From NCBI GenBank assembly GCA_029964075.1, contig CM057135.1, forward strand, positions 30,183,366 to 30,247,365: a DNA stretch of 64,000 nucleotides. The letters are read 5' to 3'. Position 1 is the first letter of the stretch, and every line of letters begins with the position of its first letter. Origin of the DNA: Patiria pectinifera (taxonomy: Eukaryota; Echinodermata; Asteroidea; Valvatida; Asterinidae). A program made the translations under genes and the position numbers. Below, one piece after another: positions 50,801 through 61,600 of the stretch. Below the pieces are notes generated by a model. It saw only the letters and a list, made by a program, of their open reading frames with translations, did no database searches and was not told the DNA's origin.

Positions 50801-53170
50801 GAATTATCAAATGTCATGCCTCCAATATACCTGTGCATATGCGTTAGTGAACCTGACCGACTGTGAAGCCAACTGATCAATGTTAGGTGTCAGGGCTCTG
50901 CCTCCATAGCTTGAGATGACCGGAGCCAGATCGTCCACAACGAGGAATAAGACATTGGGTTTGTCCACATCTCCCCTCTCTGACAAATAAAAATCTGCTA
51001 GATTTGGGTGAATTTAATTTTCAATTGAATTTTGCAGCGTGGATATCAGTGACCTTGAAAATTGTTAAGTTTTGTGAGCAATTAAAGAAAAGGTTCACTT
51101 GGTGAAAAAAAAAATGACTTCATTGGTTAAAAGACCAATAGTACACCTCTAGTCTAATCCCCTATGGTTAATCGTGACATTCAATAGGTATTTTAGCGAA
51201 CTGAAATATATATAATTACTTACATGGAATGGGCTCCTAAAATAATACATAGAATACCAGCAGGCTTAATTTTGTAGAAAAAAAGGCAGGGTTTTTAATG
51301 ATGAAGAAAATTATGGGGTAAAATGATGACTGCGTCGGAATTGCTGTGACTCACACGTCTCTAGTCGCAGTGTTTTAACAGGTAGGCCAATATAAAAGTC
51401 GCATTTTACCAAATTACCAAAAACCTAGAGGTAGGCTTATCTAAATAAAAATGCAGTGGCTATCGTTACGGCAGCCGTAATGCAATTTTCAACAGCTATT
51501 GTTTTGGAATATACTGTTTCCCTGACCTAGTATTCAATGTCAGGATTTTTGGCTACAACCAGACTATCATCAACTGAAAGGTTCTTGGACTAGATTTCCC
51601 TTTAAAAAAAACCTCTATAGCCACTGATTTAGTGATTACAAACATGACAAAAAAAAATGAATACTTTCTTAGGGACCTAACTCAAAAGAACAATTTTGAT
51701 CATAAACATAAAAAAAAATTGGGGCTTCAAAATTTATTTTGGAAAATTTGAGGGAAAAATGGGAAAGATTCCCATATAATGACCTATCAGCCATCAGAAA
51801 GTGATAATATGTCCTAAGTAAGAAGTTAAAATTAGCAGGGACATATTTTGAAGTTTTACTGAGAAAACACTTAGAAATTTTCAGACCAGTCTCATAGGGT
51901 TTGACGTTTGTGCACAGGGTGACAAGTGGATTATGGCTAGCTTGAGTAACTCCAGCTCTAAATGCATATCGCATTAGATGTTGTGCACTTTCTTGAAAAT
52001 CACGCATTCTTAAGAATGTGCATGCACATTCTTATGATTGTGCAACTGGATCCTTGTGCAATCTTCGCCAAAAAAACCTCTTCCAGATTGAGCGCACATT
52101 CTTAAGAATGGGCGACAAGATATTGGTCTTGTCGATACCGAGCACCCGCTGCGCTTGGCAAGTCTAGCTGCATCCTCGTTCACTGATTCTCAATAATTAT
52201 ACTGTTGCAACGCAAGGCGCTGAAAGTATAGTGTATTGGAAAGAATTCTGATTTTTGGGATAATAAAAGCGGGGGAACGTAAGAATGAAGAATGTGAAGA
52301 ATGAGAATGAATACTGTGACATCCCATAGCCTGTGCTAATGCTATTTCCCATTTAAATTGCCACCAATTTATTGTTCACACCCCCACCATTACGCCGCAG
52401 AGCTGGATTCTATCTAGTCAAAAGAGCAATTTTTGGCAGCTTCTGGACATCGTTTTTTTTTGTCGTGGCATGCATATACATACAGGGACTTGTTACTTGT
52501 CTAGCCTAAACAAAGCACTTCCCAAACTAGTTCCCAGTCCTCCGTTATTAGATATTACAAAACTTCCTATAGTGGGCAGAAAAAAAGCAATAATAACAGG
52601 TTTAATTTGATTCAAATTATCGTAGTTATACGAGTACAGAAGCATAGAACATTTTCTTTCCTCTTTATATGAATTGTTTCCCTTTTAACCGCTATTCATT
52701 TCATTTAACATAATTATGTCGTGCAATGTTTGTTAAGATTGGGCAAAATTCATAAATTGTGCACGCGATATTCCCACGCAATCTTAAGAATGAGCGCTCA
52801 TTCTTAAGAACGCGTGCTCATTCTTAAGAATGCGCGCTCATTCTTAAGAATGCGCGCGCATTCTTAAGATTGCGTGATTTTCAAGAATGGGCACAACAGC
52901 TCCATGATGAGTTACTCAAGCTAGACTTGAAGTTCAATCATTGTCAATTGAACTGAGCAGCCGAGTGATGTGAGAACTGAGATTGATCATTTTCATGATT
53001 TTGATGAAGACAAAAGTGGCGTCAGGTTGCAAAATTTCTTCTCCCTAAACTACACGATTATTCCTCTATGAAAGTTAGTAAATAAATTTTGACTTGACCT
53101 TCTCACCTTTGTTTTGAACTAACCCAAAATTCATAAAAGTTGCGAACAGTAAAAAACACAACCTCTCCAT
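44857..53170 (-). CDS. IDS: Iduronate-2-sulfatase, copy 1, complete, 575 aa
   Basis: Eight exons, 5' to 3': 53107-53170, 50831-50979, 49028-49208, 47848-47936, 47424-47635, 46857-47037, 46008-46134 and 44857-45581 (stop at 44857); total 1728 nt with consistent phase. Exon 1 encodes a signal peptide ([16 protein letters not shown]). Sulfatase features: VVDDLAP metal-binding aspartates, [16 protein letters not shown] with the formylglycine cysteine (about residue 75), [40 protein letters not shown] and [12 protein letters not shown], in the human order. IDS removes 2-sulfate from iduronate in heparan and dermatan sulfate in the lysosome. Several N-x-S/T sites are visible. The chosen start is the second of two close ATGs, because the first (53179) reads another frame. 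Tail to tail with SLC25A43. Confidence 0.95.
45582..46007 (-). other. IDS copy 1 intron 7
   Basis: Holds G-runs at 45701-45710 and 45787-45797 and otherwise matches the corresponding intron of copy 2 (56343-56779). Nothing else recognised. Confidence 0.5.
46456..46672. mobile_element. Pogo-like MITE in IDS copy 1 intron 6
   Basis: Ends CAGTCAACTCTTGTTAC and GGAGAGTCAACTG next to TA. The same element sits at the same place in copy 2 (57259-57445), so it was there before the duplication. Confidence 0.7.
47937..49027 (-). repeat. IDS copy 1 intron 3 with a ~114-bp minisatellite (48100-48845)
   Basis: About six tandem units of 112-116 bp with GTGGAGGATTTTGTAGGATT starting at about 48216, 48331, 48444, 48556, 48670 and 48786, each followed by AGCCCGGCCACTGTTACTTA and GGGCTTGATGCTCCTTGAAA. 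The core shares GGATTTTGCAGGATTGAGG with the TTAACCC-bordered repeats. Copy 2 has only about two units (59150-59390). Confidence 0.85.
49209..50830 (-). other. IDS copy 1 intron 2
   Basis: Contains the MITE at 50278-50666. The part at 49990-50270 matches 61560-61830 of copy 2. No other gene seen. Confidence 0.55.
50278..50666. mobile_element. Harbinger-type MITE, CCGGTTTCTGGTAT family, in IDS copy 1
   Basis: TAA at 50275-50277 and 50667-50669; left end GGCCAAAAAAAAAAAGTCTC then CGGTTTCTGATATGG, right end CATACCAGAAACCAGAGAC then TTTTTTTGTGGCC. Absent from the matching place in copy 2. Confidence 0.8.
50980..53106 (-). other. IDS copy 1 intron 1
   Basis: The exon-2 side matches copy 2 up to about 51230. 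It then holds a segment (51683-51935) that recurs rearranged at 63105-63352, and the large inverted-repeat element at 51937-52924. The rest is unremarkable. Confidence 0.6.
51937..52924. mobile_element. 988-bp inverted-repeat element with CTTAAG palindrome array
   Basis: Both ends start CTAGCTTGAGTAACTC reading inward; imperfect inverted repeats of roughly 80 bp continue through TTCTTGAAAATCACGC. The right arm carries five CTTAAG cores exactly 20 bp apart (52783, 52803, 52823, 52843, 52863), each in a CATTCTTAAGAATG palindrome. No open frame of note; the superfamily is unknown. CTAG at both ends may be a target duplication or part of the element. Confidence 0.65.
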
Positions 53171-54320
53171 CCTGCATCCGGCGCAGTTTTCATTTTCTCT
53201 GTTAATGTATAGCGCCCTCTCTTGGCAATCAGATCAGTAAGAAAGATAGTCTGGTTCCCCGACCTGACAATTTCCCCCGACGTCTACACGTCTAAATTGT
53301 AGGTCAGGCAGCCTTCGTGGCTAAAAATAAACATGACGGCATTAATGGCCCTTTTTCAAAGCGCGGCTTCGTTTCCGAATTCGCTTTATCACTTGTAGCT
53401 TTTAATGTTCTGATCAAATTTTTAAATAAATCACTTGCTTCGTAATATCATATAATTATAATAATACAGTTTGATATTTTCGTAAGATAACATTGAGTAA
53501 TGTTGATCTGGAATCTTCAAAATTACGGAACCAAATAGCACTGTAAGCAGGCGGAGCTGAATGAAGACCGAGTTTTGGAAAATCTCGGTAACGGTCGTCA
53601 AATTCAAAATTGTACATGACGCAGCAAAAAGTTCGGCCGTACGATCCGAGTATATTTGATGCACAAAATCGTCGTTGAATTTCAAGTTTTCTAAATGAAA
53701 ACAATGAATATTAATTATCAACTCATTTAAAATAAAATTAATAAGCAATTAGCAGTTACTTAAACCTATATTATATACTCGGAAATACTCGGGCGCTATC
53801 CGATTGTCGACGAAACGACTTCGGCAAACTTCGGAAATTTTCGGAAAAAGGAGGAATTCCTCCCGTTTTAGTCACGTGACGTAAATTGTAATACATTGTA
53901 TTACCGGAGGCTACCGGACCTAAGATTCATCAGGAATAGTCGGAATCTTTTGGTCTGGGAACCAGACTATAAGAAAGATTACTAGTCTTGATTACCAGAC
54001 GCTTCTCTTATGCTCCGCTAAGTAAAAAAAGGGGGAAAACAAAAATTTCCTTTATTTTCATATAGTTGTTATAAATTGGAATCATCTCATTTCCATGTTG
54101 AAAATACAGGTTCATACTAATATGAAAAAAAAGGTAGTGACACGTAACTAGATTATTTTCGTTTTTATTTTGCAAGCAACTAGTACGTAGGAAGGGGAGG
54201 GGCACTAGAGCTAGAAATTAGGGAGGGTAAACTCTTCGCTTTTCTATACTATGGTCTGCATTTAAGTTTAGGTGATTCATCAAATACTCTAAACATTTTG
54301 GGTTATTATTCTGTAACAGA
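53171..54320. other. Upstream region of IDS copy 1, between the two copies
   Basis: Just upstream of exon 1 lies TATAGCGCCCTCTCTTGG (53210-53227). At 53324-53388 is a block similar to one upstream of UBE2A (27491-27558). A CpG-rich block with TCGGAAATTTTCGG lies at 53780-53900. Promoter position is inferred; no gene recognised. Confidence 0.45.
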
Positions 54321-54714
54321 AATGTGGGACGGTGTCTACTTTTGCCCGTGTGCAAGGACGGTAGAGGGCGGTGTTTCTGCTGTCCATAATTCAAGTGTGA
54401 CCACCACAGAAATGTAGTGTTTTTGTTTACTCCTGCTTTACAGCACCACAGAATGGGACCGCCGCATATGAATGACAAGTGAACACTAATTAATTTAAAT
54501 ATACAAAGATGTTTTTATTAAATACCGATCTACGCACCATTTCATAAAAGATGAGATTTACTAGTTTACAATACCTCCATAATAGCACCAATTCGTTTAG
54601 ACAACATTGGGTTGGTCGCCGACGGGTTGGCCGCCGACAGGTATTGCAAGTCTGTATGACAATTGCACATTAAATATAAAGATGTTTTTATTGCAAGTAT
54701 TGATCTACATTGTC

Positions 54715-54940
54715 ACTCATTGCTTCTCTCCACCCAGGAGTAAATGGGCACCTGTGAGGGCAGAGATGGTTATTGTGAACAGTGATTGATTCTAGCTACC
54801 TTGCGCCTAACAGGCTGCATGGAGCTGTATACTCCCCAGGGAGCTGAGATGGTATTTGGAATGTTTCATGTGCCCGATGAGCAGGGTAATAATGATGTAG
54901 CGCCTTGAGCACCAGTCCTGGTGGATATGTGCGCTTATGA
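54715..54940 (+). repeat. SINE fragment (3' part)
   Basis: CTCTCCACCCAGGAGTAAATGGGCACCTG, GGCTGCATGGAGCTGTATAC, GGTAATAATGATGTAGCGCC and ending GATATGTGCGCTTA. The 'CACCCAGGnGTAAATGGGTACC' body and 'GTGCGCTATA' tail are common in invertebrate tRNA-SINEs. Absent from the matching place in copy 1. Confidence 0.6.
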
Positions 54941-55347
54941 TTTTATTAGTAATTGAGAGTTTACCAACACCCATACATATATTACTATTATCAGCCACTT
55001 GTTATTACAATTAAAGAACAGTTGTTTTCCTGAAACAAACAAAATATGCTAGATTTTTAAGTATATTTCAATAGTGTCATTCTTCATATAATTGGAACCG
55101 TGAACAAGTCTAGACCCATAAAAAAAGTTAGCTATTGCATTTAGTTTTTCTTGACCCATTAAAAAGTTAGCCTTTCAATTTCGTGTTTTTAATATAAAAA
55201 CATATTTACATGTGACACAATTTACCAGTCTAAGAATCATATCCATGACTGACATAATATAAATTTATTCATAATATTATGATTAAGAACATTGCAATTT
55301 TGTTTAAAATGTATTGTCATGTTTGCACACAGTTATAAATTGTATTA

Positions 55348-55604
55348 GCCCAAAAAAAAGGCTCCGGTTTCTGGTATGGAGCTTGCCCAAAAAGTGGTGC
55401 GGCGACGCAGCTTTTTTTTTTTTTACCTGACTTTTTTGCTTCAAATGTCGGCTGATGACTGCAAATGGTGCCCAACTAAACTTATTGCAAATATTATGGG
55501 AGTCCAGAGAGGCCACATAAAGCTTATTCTCGATCATAACCCCATCTAAAAACACATTAAAATTGTGCAGCAGCAGGATTCCAGTCAAGATTTTTTGGGG
55601 GGCC
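55348..55604. mobile_element. Harbinger-type MITE inserted 13 bp past the IDS copy 2 stop codon
   Basis: TTA at 55345-55347 and 55605-55607; left end GCCCAAAAAAAAGGCTCCGG then TTTCTGGTATGG. The right inverted end is mostly lost, leaving GGGGGGCC. Copy 1 has a single TTA at 44844-44846 in the same flank, the uninterrupted site. Confidence 0.9.
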
Positions 55605-55617
55605 TTATGGCAAGTTG

Positions 55618-58600
55618 TTAGACTTGTTTGGGTAGAGCATATCTCCACCCTTTGTGGAGCTCACTGGATAGTCTTTGCACAAGCCGTTCATTGATCTGTA
55701 CATCGACAACGTTGGTATCTTCCAAAGGATCTGAGTGGAGAATATACAGCTCTCTCGCGTGGACGTCGCTCCAATTCATTTCACAGGTGACGTTATTGAA
55801 GCCGACCCACTCCGTGTAGTGGTAGCCATCGGCTGTGATCATGGAGTATCCCATGATGGTAATGTTGGCCAGGGATGGTTGGTCGCTGTCGGGTCGGGGG
55901 GTGTCGGAGGGCCGGGGGTATTGGGTGAAGGCTGCCTTCTTCCAGGACTTGCTACTCCTGCTTGAGTGATTCAAAGCTGTATCTATAATGACTGGAACAA
56001 GGCTAACACCCTCCACGCAAGTGTCGACTTGGGATGAGTTGACAGGACAAAGGGGTGGCACGGGTAATTTTACCAAGTCGGTAAGGGTCGGGAACAGATC
56101 TGTTAGCTCCACCAAAGCATCGCTGACCAACTCTTCCCGCGAGTGTGTTGCATTACTCTTCTCTCTAACCCTCGATGTCGACTTGTACTCCAAGAATGGA
56201 TCCCTTAGAGGAAACTTGGGCTTCTTGGAGCCCTCTGTCACAGTGTCTGTGATGCCTGGTACGTGGATCATGAATGGAACTCGCGTGGCTGTGGCATAGT
56301 TGCTAAACTTTGACCATTCCTGATGCTCACCAAGTTGCCATCCTGTAAACATACAGAATAAAATCCTGAACAAATTTATCATATCATACCTTCCCCTTGC
56401 TAATACTTAGCTACAATTTCAGTCTTCTATTTACAGTACAGACACAGAAGCATATACATGTTTTGGGTCCGGGGGGTGGGGGGGGGGAGGGGGCAAGTGG
56501 GTTTATTTTTCTGAAAAAAGGTTGCCAGGGTTTTATGCCCGTCACCAGACCGCAGCAAAATAAAAAAGGGGGGGGGGGGGCTGCTTGACAATCTGACTAT
56601 TGGGGGAGCTGTTCAAAGCAGACAGTTTGGCCGCAACAGCAGGTCAGGTGACACTATTTGAGCAATGCCCGTGGGAGAGAGTACTATTACTATGGTGCTA
56701 AAGCCAATCAAGCCAAAGGATCTTTGTCCTTATTAAATCTTATGAACAATTACTCGCCAAAATACAACAGTAAACTCACCGTGGTCGGAGATGAAGCTGA
56801 TGATAGTGTCATCTGCAAACCCGGCCACCTCTAATCCAGCCAAGACACGTCCCAGTTCATAATCCATGTAGGTGGTTGAGGCGTAGTACGCTTGCCTGAT
56901 CAGATACTAAAAACAAATCATTCAAATTAATGACTTATAAAATTTTCAAATGATATGTGTCATCCCCGAACCTTGGGATTTGAACTTAATAGATTGTAGA
57001 GCAGAAAGTCTACAAAAGTAGTTGGTCATTACAAATTCTGGTCGAAAAAGATCAGATACCTGTTAATTTAATGATGCATAATATTCCTTCAGATGAACAA
57101 TCCATTTTTATAAAATTTATCCCTAATTTTCCCAGTCTTTTCCCTTAATTTGATTGCTCTTAGTAAAATAACAATTTTTTTTCACGAGTAAAAAAAATGC
57201 CAAAAACCACCATGGAAGTGAAATAAGACTGCTATTTTAAACTGAAACCAACTGTGTACAATCAGCTCTCGTTAATTCAAATTCAGCCAGACCTAGCAAA
57301 AATGTTGATTTCAGAATTGTGTATTACTAAAGAGAAGTGCCGGCCCCATTCATTTTGCACATAAATGCACAGTCAGGACCAAGGCTTTATGTTTGCTATA
57401 ACCAAGATTTGTATTAACAGTAATTGTATTAATGAGAGTCAACTGTAATTAGGTTCTAATGTGCAGTGAAGTCCTCATTTGGCGCTCAATGGGCTAGGCA
57501 TGCATGGTTCCAAAAAATACAAAGTTCCAAAAAATACAAAGCTCTGTTAAAACTGAAATGAAATTGCTACCAATTACTAGCACGATTGATAAAAAAACTA
57601 CTGAATTCCATTTCCCATAGCTCACATGGTATTTGTCGGGCATAGGACCGTAAGGAAATGGCAAGTGGAGTGCAGTCATGTCCTCCCTCCGTCTGACATC
57701 CATGAATGGGTTCCAAGCAACTGGGGGCTGGGTCTGGGAGTAGAATGCGTTGGGGGCTTTATCCACAGACTCCAGAGGGTACAACTCCAAATATTCCTTG
57801 GGATATCTGAGGAATCAATTTAAAATTTAAAAAAATATCAGGCACTTGTGGTTTTTTTCTCACAAGAATCCACCTGTCTCAAACACCTGCAAACCAGTTT
57901 GCGCCACAGGCCTTGAATACGCCCTAAAGTTTTCCAAAAGTCAGTCGGATGACTGAAAATTGTGCATTGTGGTCGCGTGAATACTAAACCTGTGCCTCGG
58001 TCTGTTCTTGTCAAAATAAACCTGACCTCAACGGGTTAAAATTGGACCACCGCAGATTTGGCCATAAAGCCCATTTATTTGTGTACATTTCTCACAATGA
58101 ATGACTTTGACCAAGCTTTTGGTCACCTGACCAAAAAGTCTGGATCTAATTGGTCAATGCGCACGGTTTGACAGTCATGCAGGGAGGGTCCATTACCTGA
58201 AGGAGATGTGAGGCTTATGGAAACCCATCCCCAAGAAGAACGGCAGGTGGGGTGCAGACGCGTCTTGGCGACTCTCGGACAGATTCTTGAAGATCTCTAG
58301 GATGTGGTCAGTGGTCTGGATGTCCGGTAGCGAACCGAGAGGCTGAGTGGACACGTTGACTGGACACAGCAGGTTGAAGTGGAGCCGTCCATCGGATCCT
58401 GGGCAAACCTGTGAATTATTGCACACAAATCTTAATGGTCTTGGATGGACATGTGAGGACTTGTGATGGACTTGATAGACTAACTGTGGACTAGGCATGC
58501 TTCCGAAATGGGCGCACATGGACTTCAAAACAAATTGTACTGTGAGTTGCATGGGCGTCGCCAGAATTTTTTCTAGAGGTGGGCAAAAAAAAATTTTGCC

Positions 58601-61600
58601 AAAAAATGCTTGTATTTCTCAACACATTCTCGATTTATCAGTTTTAGAGGGGGGCAGGGACATTTTGCCCCCTCCCAACTCATTAAATTTACACCACTTT
58701 GTCTTCGCGCCTCTTTTTCTTTTTTTCTTTTCTTTTTCTTCCTTTTGTTTTGTTTTTTGTTTTGCTTTTCCAGGGGGGGGCAAGTGCCCCCCCTTGCCCC
58801 CCCCCTCACGACGCCCATGGTGAGTTGTTTATTCCAAGACATTTGAAGAAATAGCTTACCTTTTCATGCCCATACGGTAGTGTAGGTGCATGATAGGGGC
58901 GTACAGACCAGCTATAGGGAGAATCATTGTGCTCTCCACTGACATTACCTGAACAATAAAAACAAGAACAAACAAAAACAAAAAATCTAAAGAAAGTACA
59001 TGTAATACCAACCGGGCACAATAACACAAATGTTTTGATTCCTTTCTTTTGAAACTCGGCCAGAAATATTTGTAACGACCTTAACCTCCCTGATCCTAAA
59101 AATCGATGAGGAGGTTTTTGGAGGATTTTGAAGAATGGAGAAAGGCTGCAGGGCTTGTTTTCCGTATAGTGAAGGATTTGCAGGATTGAGGAAGGTAGAA
59201 TCCAGCCACTATTATTTTACGTGGGGCTTGATGCCTCTAGAAACTTGGTAGGTACAAAGAGTGTGCCACTGGGTTCCTGCACAGTGGAGGATTTTGTAGG
59301 ATTGAGGAAGGTGGAGCCCAGCCACTATTACTTTACATGGGGCTTGATGTACCTTGAAACTTGGTAGGTACAAAAAGTGCTACTAGGTAACTAGCAAAAA
59401 TGTCTAGGCAGTTGGCTTTAGGCGAGGCGTCATAAATAAATTAACCGTTCGAACGCGGGCGCACGTTAGGAACGGGGCCTTTTGTTACATCTACCTCCCG
59501 TTCGCACGCGTGCTCACGGCATCCCGTTCCGAACGCGTTCTTATACAACAAAAGGCCAGTCACGGTCTGTGCACACACGAAGAGCTCATCGGCACTAAAA
59601 GTATCCGACAAACTTTCTCGTCGCTACAGGCTAGCCCGTACAATACAGGGGGACGTATAAAAATACGGGCACCTTGAACGGGGAAAGCAGTCCTTTGCAA
59701 ACTTTACTATCAGTATGTAAAAACCTTGAATATTCGATTTATAATTCGCTGATATTATTCTGAGCATGTAGCCGCCCACCAAATATTTTTTTAACCCTTC
59801 CAATCTCCGCATTTTTAATATAACCTAGACCATACATATTTTTTTCGCCCCGCCCAGCGGCAGACAACGATATTTAAGGATAAAAAGGCATAAATCTTAT
59901 CAAACTCCTCATACCTGCTCGTGCTGTCTAAACTCTGAAATGTTTTTTTTATTTAATGCTTGCTCCGATATCGGGTTTTCAAATTCCAAATCTGATTTAA
60001 ATTCCAAACCAAAACGGATTTTGTTTCTGTACAAGTATATACACATAGTTGTCCTTCGCATCTTTGTTGTGCTGCTCCCGTTCTCGCACGCTAAGGAACG
60101 GTTGATTAACATAACAATACCCCCTCAGTGAAGCTTGCCCAAGCACGATCTACGGAACGCGTTCTAAAAGCCGTTCGGCACGGGAAGGAACGGGGGCCGT
60201 TCAGAACGGGAAGGAATGCGTGCGCACGCGTGCGAACGGTTAATTTATTTATGACGCCTCGCCTTAGTTTAAGACCTTTTCATGTTTGTTGAATGTAACT
60301 TCTATCTTTACCTAAAACACACCTTAAGCAACTGACAACACGGTTCAAGGATTCAAAATAATGAAACTAGAAAAACTTTAAACCCACCATTTTGGAAGAT
60401 TTTACCGATGCTTGCAGTGAAGTAACCAGCATCCTTGAAATATTGTGGTAACGTGGTGAAATTGCCCGCGTTCGTCCGCCAGTATAAGGCTCCATTGTAG
60501 TAGGTCTTTGTCGTATCTGGGCGTCGACTTGTCAGAAAGGACACTCGAGATGGAGCACACAGTGGTTGCTGCAAATGGCCAAACAGATTCTCGTTATGAA
60601 AGTCAAACATTTGTCAAATTTCTGTTCTGACATTTTTGTGTTTTGTATTGAAATGTGATTAATTTTAATTATGCAGACTTTTGTTGAATAGGGCATGATT
60701 AGGGTAAGACTTTCTCTTTTATTAAAGTAACATGGTAATCTGATAATAACAACATAAATATGTGCTTGTTTTAAACAAGTATGTTTAAAGCCAGCTAGGG
60801 GTCTGGCCGCGTAATGGCCAAGCCGAAGGCGAGGGTCATTATCCACGACCAGTACCCTAGCCGGTTGTAAACACACTTGTTTAATCCCACCCAAGCACAT
60901 ATCTATTCCCATTCATAAATAGGCCTACCGTTCAGTCAAAAATCAAAATAAGTAAAAATAGTCACAATTTTCCAACGATTTTGTTCAACACTTTTTCCTC
61001 ATGTTTTGTGAAACACCCCTGGCCATATCTATGGTACGTTCCTCATGTGTGTAGTGTTACAAATCTCCTTTTTTATGGAGATGGTGTGCGTGCGGTGCGT
61101 ACTGCACAATGGAGTGCAGAACGCAGTGGTGCGGGACAGACTGTTTAAAACCAGTTGGTGTTTTATCAGCTGTTTAAAGCCACTCACGTGACGGGCCCTC
61201 AACCAAAAGGACTAAAACTGTCGGGTTATTAGGTATTTATGAATTTTCAATAAAAAATTTGACAATTTTCCAAAGCAAATATTTTCATATCATTTTTTTT
61301 TAACTAAAAGGCAATGCTGATCATTAATAATAAGGCTTCACCTTGTCGGTTAGTACTAAAATATACCTGTGCATATGTGTTAGTGAACCTGATGGACCAT
61401 AAAATCAATGTTAGGTGTCAGGGCTCTGCCTCCATAGCTTGAGATGACCGGAGCCAGATCGTCCACAACGAGGAATAAGACATTGGGTCTGTACGTCCAC
61501 AAATCTCCTCACGCTGACAAATAAAAATCTGCTAGATTTGGGTGAATTTAATTTTAATATGGCCTCACATTGTGTTATGTTTTATATCCAAATGTTCAGG

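Larger units (their letters stand above)
54321..55617. other. Duplicated 3' flank of IDS copy 2, with SINE and MITE
   Basis: Matches 43856-44856 apart from insertions. It contains a SINE piece at about 54715-54940 and the MITE 55348-55604. Confidence 0.65.

Noticed and set aside
52001-52880. CRISPR-like array from regular 20-bp CTTAAG spacing
   Set aside because: The units are contiguous palindromes without unique spacers, and the genome is eukaryotic.
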